From positions 1-39,594 of the forward strand of contig CABZLG010000007.1 in the NCBI GenBank assembly GCA_902526535.1: a stretch of DNA of 39,594 nucleotides. The letters run 5' to 3'. Positions 7,021 to 14,794 of the stretch are shown here, in pieces; positions within the stretch are counted from its first letter, which is position 1, and every line of letters begins with the position of its first letter. Below the pieces are notes generated by a model. The model was given only the letters and a program-made list of their open reading frames with translations, ran no database searches and was not told where the DNA came from. This DNA is from an uncultured SAR86 cluster bacterium. Lineage in GTDB: Bacteria; Pseudomonadota; Gammaproteobacteria; Magnimaribacterales; TMED112. The position numbers and the translations under genes are program-made.

Positions 7021-8498
7021 TGTGTTACTTTGTTAATAAAATTATTAGCACACTCAAAAATATGTTTTTTTCTATCAGGATTAAGCTTCTCTAGAGCTCT
7101 TATCATTAACGATAATCTTGGATTAGTAATAAAAAAATCTTTCTTTTCCTCTATAAATTTCCAATATAATCCATCAACAATATCGCACCAATCTCCTTTC
7201 TTGAAATTAGACATTCTTAGAATGTAGCTTGAGCCACAGATATATGGTTTTGTTGCAAAAATACCTCCATCTGCAAATGTGCCCATGCCATAAACGTTGG
7301 GCACCATAACCCAATCAGATGAATCTATGAACATTTCCATAAACCATTTATAAATCTCATTTGGATTGATATTGCATAAATTCATAATATTAGAAAGTAT
7401 CATTAATCTATTTATATGATGTGTATAGCCATATTTTTGTGCCCCTTTGATGGCCTCATCCAGGGGCTCTATACCTGTTGAACCATCATACCAAGCAGCT
7501 GTAAGTTTATTTTTATGACTCCAATAGTTTGATTTAACCATTTGATCACCATAATTTTGATAAATGCCTCTTATAAATTCTCTCCATCCAATAATTTGTC
7601 TTATAAATCCTTCAAGACTATTGAGAGGAATGTCATTTTTTTCTGCATAATCGATAGATTTATCAATTACTTCTTTAGGCGTAATCAGGCCTAAATTTAA
7701 TGAGCTACTTAATACAGAGTGATTAATAAAGTGTTCATTTTTATCAATAGCATCCTCATAATGCCCAAATTCATTAAATCTCTCTTTAAAAAATATTTCC
7801 AGCCACTCTACAATTTGTTCATATGAATGCGGCATCCAGGAATGTAATTCACCTGGATGATTTGAAAAATTAATATTTATTACATTACTTATTTCAGAAA
7901 ATTCTTTGTAAGGTTTAATAATCGGAAGTTTTGGTATTTCATATCCAGAAGGGAGCTTTTTTCTATTATCTTCGTCAAAGCTCCATTTACCTCCAATCGG
8001 TTTATCATTCTCTAAAAGTAGATTCATTTTTTTTCTCATTTGTTTGTAATAATTAGCTTGTAAATGAAATTTCTTATCACCTAAAAAATTTTTAAATGAA
8101 CCTCTTGAATCAATAAACATAGGACTTGGAAGAAAAGTTATTTCTATATTATTTGCTTTACAAAACTCTAAAAAATCTTTTTCAAATGGTTTGTCTTCAA
8201 TTTCGTAAATTTCAATTTTTTCAATTTTATTACTCTTCACTATATTCAACAGTTTGTCGAAATAAGATGTTAAGAAATTATTATTTGCGTCGTAATAAAT
8301 TACTTTGTAGCCATTATTATTAAGCTGATCTCTATAAGATCGCATTGCTGAAAAAAATAGAGCTATTTTTGATTTATGATGTTTTATATATGAGCACAAG
8401 CCATTGTCTTCAGCCATAAAAACCGGCACATCTTTAGATAAATTAATTTGGTAAATAGGAAACAGCTGATTCCCTAATATTGCTCTTAGAATTTTCAA
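7017..8498 (-). CDS. cryptochrome/photolyase family protein (prokaryotic 6-4 photolyase-like)
   Basis: Flavoprotein of the photolyase-related group that contains bacterial 6-4 photolyases (PhrB/FeS-BCP lineage), expected to repair UV lesions with blue light. Supporting motifs are the N-terminal ILRAILGNQLF, FIRQIIGWREFIRG near 298-311, THHINRLM at 359-366, DWVMVPNVYGMG near 395-406, FADGGIFATKPYICGS near 408-423, DGLYWKF and NPRLSLM. The four-cysteine iron-sulphur pattern of that lineage is not recognisable: cysteines here are C35, C113, C375, C421, C438 and C482, and the CxxC followed by CPF is absent. The TTG start overlaps the amidohydrolase stop as TTGA, and the exonuclease follows through ATGA. 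It could act as a signalling cryptochrome instead. Confidence 0.88.
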   Translation of the reverse strand: MKILRAILGNQLFPIYQINLSKDVPVFMAEDNGLCSYIKHHKSKIALFFSAMRSYRDQLNNNGYKVIYYDANNNFLTSYFDKLLNIVKSNKIEKIEIYEIEDKPFEKDFLEFCKANNIEITFLPSPMFIDSRGSFKNFLGDKKFHLQANYYKQMRKKMNLLLENDKPIGGKWSFDEDNRKKLPSGYEIPKLPIIKPYKEFSEISNVININFSNHPGELHSWMPHSYEQIVEWLEIFFKERFNEFGHYEDAIDKNEHFINHSVLSSSLNLGLITPKEVIDKSIDYAEKNDIPLNSLEGFIRQIIGWREFIRGIYQNYGDQMVKSNYWSHKNKLTAAWYDGSTGIEPLDEAIKGAQKYGYTHHINRLMILSNIMNLCNINPNEIYKWFMEMFIDSSDWVMVPNVYGMGTFADGGIFATKPYICGSSYILRMSNFKKGDWCDIVDGLYWKFIEEKKDFFITNPRLSLMIRALEKLNPDRKKHIFECANNFINKVTQ

Positions 8499-9766
8499 TT
8501 ATTTTTGTATACTTTGCCTTCTTTCATTACAAAGACAACATTTTCCATAGACGTAATATCTTTTATTGGATCACCAGAGACAGCAATAATGTCAGCAATT
8601 TTACCCACTTCAATAGAACCTAATTCATCCTCTACTCTAAGTAATTTTGCAGCTTCAATAGTCGCAGATATAATTGTCTTCATCTCAGGCATTCCATATT
8701 GCTTCATATATACGAATTCCTTCCAATTTGTTCCATGTGCTTGCACACCTACATCTGTTCCGAAAGCAATTTTTACACCTCTTCTGTACGCTTTACCAAA
8801 AGTTCCACCTATTTGTGGTCCTACTGCTGCCGCCTTTGGTCTAATTATGTCAGGAAAGAAACCATCAACTTTGGATTTATCTGCTACAAATTCACCAGCA
8901 GAAATTGTAGGCACAAGATATGTGCCATTTTCAATCATAAGATCCATTGCTTCATCATCCATATAAGTTCCATGTTCAATTGAATCAACTCCTGCTCTAA
9001 TAGCTCTTTTCATACCCTCGGCTCCATGCGCGTGTACCGCAACCCAAAATCCATAATCCTTGGCCGCCTGTACCACTGCGTTAGCCTCCTCTTGAGTAAA
9101 TTGTGGATTATCGCCAGATTTTGCTAAGCTCAAAACTCCACCCGTAACTGTAATTTTTATTCCATCGGCTCCATCTTTATATCTCTGTCTAACCCCAGCA
9201 AAAACTTCATATGGTCCATTTACGACACCACTTTCAGGGTCAGGGTAGACGTAATCACCAAAAGCTCTTCCATTAGTATGATCAGCATGACCTCCAGTTG
9301 TGGCTAAACTTTTTCCAGATGTATATATTCTTGGACCAATTGCATCACCTTTAGCAATAGCATCTCTTAAAGATATTGCTATAAAACCACTATCACCAAC
9401 CTGACGAACTGTTGTAAAACCACCATCTAATGTTAGTTTTGCATGTTTTACAGCAGCTATAGCGCTATATTCTTTTTCCACCTTGACTGGTGCATCAGCT
9501 TTAGAAAGGTACTCTTGACCAAAATGAACATGCATATCCATGAGGCCAGGCATTGCTGTTTTATCTTTAAGGTCATAATATTCATAACCTCTAGAGTTTA
9601 TATATCCAGAAGATATCTCTTTTATAACTCCATTTTGATCAATAACAATTGATGACTTACTAATGACTTTACCGTTTATAACATCGATATATTTACCAGC
9701 ATGAATTAATGTGTCAGAGCAAAGCAGGCTAGAGACCAGTAGAAGTAATGTTGTAAAAAATTTCAT
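8495..9766 (-). CDS. exported amidohydrolase family protein
   Basis: Metal-dependent hydrolase of the amidohydrolase superfamily (imidazolonepropionase/Xaa-Pro dipeptidase-like subgroup), 423 residues. It has a signal peptide (about residues 1-17), so it probably works in the periplasm; LLC is not a good lipobox because leucine precedes the cysteine. Metal ligands can be followed: HVH at 79-81 after PGLMD, a lysine in GIKITVTGG that is probably carboxylated, VHAHG, SIEHGT and the late FGTDVG. A clear AAGGA ribosome binding site precedes the ATG. It opens the amidohydrolase-photolyase-exonuclease run, where functional linkage is not obvious. Natural substrate, perhaps a blocked or cyclic dipeptide, is not determinable. 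Confidence 0.88.
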   Translation of the reverse strand: MKFFTTLLLLVSSLLCSDTLIHAGKYIDVINGKVISKSSIVIDQNGVIKEISSGYINSRGYEYYDLKDKTAMPGLMDMHVHFGQEYLSKADAPVKVEKEYSAIAAVKHAKLTLDGGFTTVRQVGDSGFIAISLRDAIAKGDAIGPRIYTSGKSLATTGGHADHTNGRAFGDYVYPDPESGVVNGPYEVFAGVRQRYKDGADGIKITVTGGVLSLAKSGDNPQFTQEEANAVVQAAKDYGFWVAVHAHGAEGMKRAIRAGVDSIEHGTYMDDEAMDLMIENGTYLVPTISAGEFVADKSKVDGFFPDIIRPKAAAVGPQIGGTFGKAYRRGVKIAFGTDVGVQAHGTNWKEFVYMKQYGMPEMKTIISATIEAAKLLRVEDELGSIEVGKIADIIAVSGDPIKDITSMENVVFVMKEGKVYKNN

Positions 9767-9868
9767 ACATATCCTTAATATTTAAATTTTAATACTTTTA
9801 ATAGATATATGTGAACTAAAGGGATCAATTGTTAGTTCTAAAGTTCTTTATAATGGAACTTATATAAC

Positions 9869-9874
9869 TATAAT
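9869..9874 (+). promoter_or_regulatory. -10 element of tRNA-Gly(TCC)
   Basis: A perfect TATAAT ten bases before the mature tRNA 5' end. No good -35 sits 17 bases upstream. A second TATAAT at 9849-9854 is an alternative, with TTGTTA at 9829-9834 but a short spacer. The 118 bases between the amidohydrolase start and the tRNA hold nothing else I can identify. Confidence 0.45.
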
Positions 9875-9884
9875 AAAGCTCTAT

Positions 9885-9960
9885 GCGACTGTGGTGTTAA
9901 TGGCTAGCACAAAAGCCTTCCAAGCTTTTGGTACGGGTTCGAATCCCGTCAGTCGCTCCA
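9885..9960 (+). tRNA. tRNA-Gly (anticodon TCC)
   Basis: A 76-base cloverleaf. The acceptor strand GCGACTG pairs with CAGTCGC, the anticodon loop CTTCCAA carries TCC, the T arm is ACGGG-TTCGAAT-CCCGT, the discriminator is T and CCA is encoded at 9958-9960. It is the second glycine isoacceptor in the window, about 6.4 kb from the GCC one. Confidence 0.98.
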
Positions 9961-9966
9961 ATTTGA

Positions 9967-9972
9967 TATAAT
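9967..9972 (+). promoter_or_regulatory. candidate -10 element before the Coq4-like gene
   Basis: TATAAT lies six bases before the ATG at 9979, the distance expected if transcription began at the A of the start codon (a leaderless message). The matching -35 position falls inside the tRNA T arm and is not consensus-like. Confidence 0.3.
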
Positions 9973-9978
9973 AATCCC

Positions 9979-10494
9979 ATGTACAACTTTCAAAAACAAG
10001 AATCAATGCAAACACTAGAGGAAGGTCTTAAGGAGTTTTATTCAATAAATAAAGAATTTAAAGCACTAGCTGAAAAAAAAGACAATCCTAACTCTAAGGT
10101 TTTCAAAGAACATGACTACACTCATGTTTTATTTGGCTTAGGTACATCAATTGAGGAAGAAAGTCTTCTAGATAGCTATACACTATGGGGAACGCATTGG
10201 AGCTGGTCAAACATATGGGGCTTTTATAAAGATCCTGAATATAAGAGTGTTATAAACGATATCATTAGTAAATATGGTGGATGGTGGTCAATAATGAAGA
10301 TCTACTTATCACTAGCACCTGTAAAATTTAAAGTAATTAAAAGATGTCGTCAGATGACAAAAAAGTGGAATTATCATGATATTCCAAACGAAGTATTAAA
10401 TACTCCACTCAAACATTTAAGAGAAGAGTACAATATAGAATTACTTTCACTAGATGAGATACCAATAAATAGGTACCTTAAATCACAGCATTAA
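9979..10494 (+). CDS. Coq4-like ubiquinone biosynthesis family protein
   Basis: A 171-residue protein with the Coq4 family metal motif HDxxH-(11)-E: H45, D46 and H49 in KEHDYTHVLFG, then E61. Eukaryotic Coq4 is needed for coenzyme Q synthesis at the membrane. Bacterial relatives are sporadic and their role is inferred from the family. The remainder is rich in tryptophan and aromatic residues (GTHWSWSNIWGFY, GGWWSIM) with no signal peptide. The ATG at 9979 has no ribosome binding site; an internal ATG at 10006 (residue 10) is a reasonable alternative. It begins 18 bases after tRNA-Gly(TCC), and its TAA shares TTAA with the stop of the convergent MscS gene. Confidence 0.75.
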   Translation: MYNFQKQESMQTLEEGLKEFYSINKEFKALAEKKDNPNSKVFKEHDYTHVLFGLGTSIEEESLLDSYTLWGTHWSWSNIWGFYKDPEYKSVINDIISKYGGWWSIMKIYLSLAPVKFKVIKRCRQMTKKWNYHDIPNEVLNTPLKHLREEYNIELLSLDEIPINRYLKSQH

Positions 10495-11513
10495 TCTTTT
10501 TCTAAATGTATTGTTTGTGTTGGATATGCAAAGTCTGAACCATTTCTTTTAACTATTTCAATAATCTCTAATAGCAATTCTTCTCTTGCAATACAGAAGT
10601 CATGCCATTGCGTTGATTTAGTAAAGCAGTTCACCAACATATCAATGCTTGAATCATTAAAATTCGTAACTCTAATAGTCGATGGTTGATCTTTTGCATC
10701 AACTAAATTTTTATTTTTTTCAATATATTCTTCAATATCCTTTCTGATAGCTAGGATTTTTTCAGGCGTTGTTTGATAAATTAATCCTACGTGAAATCTT
10801 ATTCTTCTAAAGGGCATCTCTGAAAAATTTATAATTTCTGAGTCACTTAAAACTGAATTTGCAACATAAATTGGAGCTTTATCAAATCTTCTGATAAGAG
10901 TTGTTCTAAAATCAATCCTTTCAACTGAGCCCTCTGCAACACCTTCAACATTTATCCAGTCACCTTGTTTGAATCGTTTTTCGCCAATTATAAGAAGTCC
11001 ACCAATCAAATTTTTAAAGAAGTTCTGTGCTCCAAGTGCTAATGCCACTGAGAAAAGTCCTAAACCTGCGATAACTGAAGCTGCATCAATGCCCCAAAGT
11101 TCAAGCACACTAACTATTCCTAATAGATATATAACAAATTTAAGAGCCCTAAAGACCCAATTTCTTAATGTATTAGAAAGAAAATTATATTTTTCTCCAA
11201 CATAATCTTTTATCGGATCAACAATTGGCGCAATTGATAGGAAAATAACGATATAAAAAAACGTTTGGATTGTAATTGTTGTATAAGCTGTTATAGATTC
11301 TGGCAAGTTCAAAGAATCATTTAGCAAATATAAACCGATTCCAATTGGAATTAATGTAAGAGGGCGTTTAAGTTTTTCAGCTATTCGATCATCATGCTTG
11401 GATTTTGTTTTGGAAGTTAATTTTACAAAAGCATTAAAAATAATAACCCTGAATACAATAAGCAACACGAACATTGCTGCCAGAGGTAATAAAAAAGTTG
11501 TATTAATTTCCAT
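10491..11513 (-). CDS. MscS family mechanosensitive ion channel
   Basis: Inner-membrane small-conductance mechanosensitive channel, which releases solutes on osmotic downshock. It has 340 residues with four or more hydrophobic segments (about 8-30, 50-68, 80-97 and 122-142) and then the pore helix region rich in Gly and Ala, AGLGLFSVALALGAQNFFKN. The conserved cytoplasmic beta-domain start IGEKRFKQGDWINVEG follows, with VERIDFRTTLIRRFD after it. The topology is larger than E. coli MscS (three segments), as in several marine relatives. It begins two bases after the gamma-glutamyltransferase stop and so is likely cotranscribed with it. Confidence 0.92.
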   Translation of the reverse strand: MEINTTFLLPLAAMFVLLIVFRVIIFNAFVKLTSKTKSKHDDRIAEKLKRPLTLIPIGIGLYLLNDSLNLPESITAYTTITIQTFFYIVIFLSIAPIVDPIKDYVGEKYNFLSNTLRNWVFRALKFVIYLLGIVSVLELWGIDAASVIAGLGLFSVALALGAQNFFKNLIGGLLIIGEKRFKQGDWINVEGVAEGSVERIDFRTTLIRRFDKAPIYVANSVLSDSEIINFSEMPFRRIRFHVGLIYQTTPEKILAIRKDIEEYIEKNKNLVDAKDQPSTIRVTNFNDSSIDMLVNCFTKSTQWHDFCIAREELLLEIIEIVKRNGSDFAYPTQTIHLEKD

Positions 11514-11515
11514 TT

Positions 11516-13237
11516 TTAATCTGCGGATGAACCAGCTGAACTGTAATCATCTAATCTTGGATCACTTATACCTATGATCTTTTCTCCTTCAATGATTATA
11601 GTAGATGTAATGCCATTACTGTAATAGTCTTCAAGCTCTCTTTTTTCTAATTCAAAACCAAGTTTTTTCAATTCACGTAATGTTTTATCATCAAAATTTT
11701 CATAGTAGAGCCTCTCAGGAAACCATTGATGGTGATATCTATTTGTCGAAACAGAGAGTTCAGGGCTTAGTTTGTATTCAAAATAATTTATGATGATTTG
11801 CAGTACAGCTGTAATTATTCTTCCACCGCCTTGAGCTCCCGTAATTAATCTTACTTCATCATCTTCAAAAACTATTGTTGGCGTCATAGAGCTTAAAGGT
11901 CTTTTTTTAGGCTCAATTTTATTAGCCTCACTACCAAGCAAACTAAAGTAGTTTTCTACACCAGGAGCAGATGAAAAATCGTCCATTTCATTATTCATAA
12001 GAATACCTGTATCTTTAATAACTATCCCAGAACCAAATCCGGTATTTAAGGTTGTTGTATTACTTACAGCATTTCCGTATTTATCAATAATCGAAAAGTG
12101 CGTTGTATTTTCTTTAAAAATTATATTCGTATTATTTATTTCACTATTCTTGCTAGTTCTCTTGGTATTTACATTTTTACTAAGTTCTGTAGCAATATCT
12201 TCTGAGAGAAAATTTTCAATTGGAACTGGATAAAAATCCTCATCACCAATATATTTTGCACGCAAAGAAAATGCTATTTGCATTATTTCAGAAATAACCA
12301 GGATATTTTTTACATCATTAGGGTCATCAGACAGATCAAAATTCTCAAGCATATTCAACATTAGACCTAACAATAATCCTCCAGAGGAGGGAGGAGGCAT
12401 GGAAGCAATTTTTAAGTTTTTATAATTAAAAATTATTGGATCTCTTAACTTAGAATGATATTCACTTAAATCTTCTTCTGTTATCAGGCCTCCATTTTTG
12501 CTCATATCTAACGCAATTTTTTTTGCTGTTTCACCTTTATAAAATCCATGGCTTCCGTGAATTGCAATTAATTTTAAAGTGTTAGCTAAATCAGTTTGTA
12601 TTAGCAAGTCATCTTTTTTTAGAGGTTCTCCATTTTTAAAAAAAATCTTCTTTGTATTAGTAGATTTTCCTAATTTAACTTTTTCACTTTTTAATGCTTC
12701 TGCTAATTCATTAGTAACCTTAAAACCCCCTGATGCTAATGTTATAGATGGTTGAATAAGTTCTTCCCAAGTAAGTTTTCCAAATTGTTTATGAATTTCA
12801 TACATGCCGTGCACTGTACCCGGTGTACCAGAGCTTAAATACGATTCAAGTGCTAATTCTCTGCTTCTTTTTCCTTCAATCATGAACATATCTTCGGTAG
12901 CATTAAGAGGTGCCATTTCCCTATAATCAAGTGAATAAATATTGTTATTTTCTTTGTCATAGAAAATCATAAATCCTCCGCCACCTATATTTCCTGCTTG
13001 AGGTAAAACTACAGCCAGTGCAAATGAAACTGCCACTGCTGCATCGATTGCATTTCCACCTTTTGTCAATACTTGATTTCCTACTTCTGAAGCTAAATAG
13101 TGTCTTGTAACAACCATAGTTTGATCTGCAACTACGGTTTTACCGGTTAAATTTTCGGTTTGAAGATTAAGAGAAAAAAGAAGAATTAAAAATTTTTTTA
13201 ACCAAATATACCTGTTTTTTCTGAGTCCTGATTCCAT
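11516..13237 (-). CDS. ggt: gamma-glutamyltransferase
   Basis: Periplasmic N-terminal-nucleophile enzyme that cleaves glutathione and other gamma-glutamyl compounds and transfers the glutamyl group; it is made as a precursor that cuts itself. The new N-terminal threonine is predicted near T378 in ENTTHFSIIDKYGNAVS. Also visible are GGNAIDAAVA, GNIGGGGFM, PPPSSGG, NNEMDDFS and KRPLSSMTPTIV, all classic for the family. A hydrophobic signal segment lies at about residues 12-24. Total length is 573 residues, as expected. The ATG at 13237 lies inside the glycosyltransferase gene (40-base overlap). No later start keeps the signal peptide. Confidence 0.95.
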   Translation of the reverse strand: MESGLRKNRYIWLKKFLILLFSLNLQTENLTGKTVVADQTMVVTRHYLASEVGNQVLTKGGNAIDAAVAVSFALAVVLPQAGNIGGGGFMIFYDKENNNIYSLDYREMAPLNATEDMFMIEGKRSRELALESYLSSGTPGTVHGMYEIHKQFGKLTWEELIQPSITLASGGFKVTNELAEALKSEKVKLGKSTNTKKIFFKNGEPLKKDDLLIQTDLANTLKLIAIHGSHGFYKGETAKKIALDMSKNGGLITEEDLSEYHSKLRDPIIFNYKNLKIASMPPPSSGGLLLGLMLNMLENFDLSDDPNDVKNILVISEIMQIAFSLRAKYIGDEDFYPVPIENFLSEDIATELSKNVNTKRTSKNSEINNTNIIFKENTTHFSIIDKYGNAVSNTTTLNTGFGSGIVIKDTGILMNNEMDDFSSAPGVENYFSLLGSEANKIEPKKRPLSSMTPTIVFEDDEVRLITGAQGGGRIITAVLQIIINYFEYKLSPELSVSTNRYHHQWFPERLYYENFDDKTLRELKKLGFELEKRELEDYYSNGITSTIIIEGEKIIGISDPRLDDYSSAGSSAD

Positions 13238-14199
13238 TTTAAATCCTTAAATTTATTAAAATTAAATACATTATCTGGATCTAGTACTTGTTTATTTTTT
13301 ATATCTAGACCTGAAAAAAGAGAATAATCATCAAGGTTCTTTACTTTCCCTAATGCATAAACGCCTTCTAACTTATTTTCTACTATTGCGTTTAATCTTT
13401 TTCTTCCTCTTTGTTTAAGATCATGCCAATTTGTATCCCTTTTAGTTTCCTCTGTTTGATCCCAATGAAAAGGCCTAGTTACTAAATTTGATGGATCTAC
13501 ATAATAATGAAAAATAGGAGTATTTGGAGTGTGAAAAATATTGTATCCATTTGTAAAAATTCTCCATGCCATAGAATCTTCCTCGCCATCAAAATATAAA
13601 TATGGATCGTAGGGGATATCCTCTATTATTGAACCACCAGAAAATAAACATCCTCCAGCAATTAGAAATCCTTTTTTAATTTCGTTATCTCCTATAGACA
13701 ATCCCTTTTTCATTGAAAAATAGCCCTCTTTAAAAACATTTTCTTCATCAATTACCATTACATGCGTATTATTATCATCTTCCTGATGACGTTTAATTTT
13801 CATAGTTTCAATATCTTCAATTTCAAAATTTCTTGGATAAGAACTAATGACTGGTCTGTAAAATTTTTTAGATAATTTCTTGTAAAAGGAAATGAAATAT
13901 TCATCCCAATCCTGCTCAAAAATAGTATGAGAGTCTACTTGTAAGAAATAGTCCTCTCCCATATAGAGACTTTGAGCTAAAGATCTAGCCCATGCACAAC
14001 CTCTCGCAAATTCTGCTGGAAGGAAGTGATATCTTAATTGTGGAAAAAAATCAAAGTTGTCTAGTTCTAATTTTTGATCATTTTGGTCAACAACAGCAAA
14101 AATAATAGAATCCTTATTTTTTGCTTTTTCATAAGCCGATTGAAGTGTATTGATCAACAACGGATCTTTATAGGATGATATCGATAAAAATATAGTCAT
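13198..14199 (-). CDS. GlcNAc-transferase (GT60/Skp1 type)-like glycosyltransferase
   Basis: A 333-residue GT-A-fold glycosyltransferase. It opens MTIFLSISSYKDPLL and contains EFARGCAWARSLAQSLY followed by a metal-binding DxH motif (D89-S90-H91 in QVDSHTIF). GFLIAGGCLFSGG and the acidic FDGEEDSMAWRIF with a late IFHYY complete the pattern. These match the family of hydroxyproline GlcNAc-transferases known from Dictyostelium Skp1, which also has bacterial members. There is no signal peptide or membrane segment, so it is probably cytoplasmic. It begins immediately after the AlgH-like stop and overlaps ggt. Sugar donor and acceptor are unknown; the family link comes from memory. Confidence 0.75.
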   Translation of the reverse strand: MTIFLSISSYKDPLLINTLQSAYEKAKNKDSIIFAVVDQNDQKLELDNFDFFPQLRYHFLPAEFARGCAWARSLAQSLYMGEDYFLQVDSHTIFEQDWDEYFISFYKKLSKKFYRPVISSYPRNFEIEDIETMKIKRHQEDDNNTHVMVIDEENVFKEGYFSMKKGLSIGDNEIKKGFLIAGGCLFSGGSIIEDIPYDPYLYFDGEEDSMAWRIFTNGYNIFHTPNTPIFHYYVDPSNLVTRPFHWDQTEETKRDTNWHDLKQRGRKRLNAIVENKLEGVYALGKVKNLDDYSLFSGLDIKNKQVLDPDNVFNFNKFKDLKWNQDSEKTGIFG

Positions 14200-14200
14200 A

Positions 14201-14761
14201 TCAATGTTTAGTTGTGTCTTTACTGTTAAGTATTTGCCTTAAATCATATCCTAATTCTTTTGATAAATAAGGAATTATTTCCTCTGTATTTAATTCAAAA
14301 ACGAAATTTGGTTCATGCTCTATGACAAACCAGGAATTATTTGCAATCTCTTCATCTAACTGACCAGAGCCCCATCCACAATACCCGATAGCAAGTTTAT
14401 ACTTGCCTTTAAATTTGCCTGATGCAATGTTTTTAACAACATCCATGCTTGAAGTAAGATTTAAACCATTTTTAACACACAGGGACTCTTTGTCTTCTCC
14501 ATTATGAATTATAAAAAGTTTATCGATATCGACAGGACCACCATTTAAAAGATTTTTTCGCGATTTATTTTTTAAGGATTCAATGCTTAGTGAACTAAAA
14601 ATTTTGTCTTCACGAATATCTATAATTTTATTGATTATGATACCCAATGCGCCATTTTTATCATGCTCAAATATGTATATCAATGAGTCATGAAAGAAGT
14701 CTTCTGTATTTTTATCAAGAAAGTATAAAAATTTATTTACAAAGAAATTTTGATTCGACAT
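14201..14761 (-). CDS. YqgE/AlgH (UPF0301) family protein
   Basis: A cytoplasmic protein of 186 residues from the ATG at 14759-14761. Family marks are a short N-terminal segment ending in FFHDSLIYIFEHDKNGALG, then GIIINK, NGGPVDIDKLFIIH and the strongly conserved IGYCGWGSGQLDEEI. In Pseudomonas, AlgH was linked to alginate regulation, but the biochemical role of the family is unresolved. An in-frame ATG at 14824 would overlap the divergent acyl-CoA synthetase start and lengthen the protein by 21 poorly fitting residues, so the inner start was chosen. The divergent start codons are only 33 bases apart. Confidence 0.9.
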   Translation of the reverse strand: MSNQNFFVNKFLYFLDKNTEDFFHDSLIYIFEHDKNGALGIIINKIIDIREDKIFSSLSIESLKNKSRKNLLNGGPVDIDKLFIIHNGEDKESLCVKNGLNLTSSMDVVKNIASGKFKGKYKLAIGYCGWGSGQLDEEIANNSWFVIEHEPNFVFELNTEEIIPYLSKELGYDLRQILNSKDTTKH

Positions 14762-14794
14762 AAATCTTAGTTTAAAGTTTGATTTTAACAAATT

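Noticed and set aside
8505-8966. 153-codon open frame antisense to the amidohydrolase gene.
   Set aside because: It lies wholly opposite a well-supported enzyme gene, has no ribosome binding site and shows no domain-like character; a compositional shadow.
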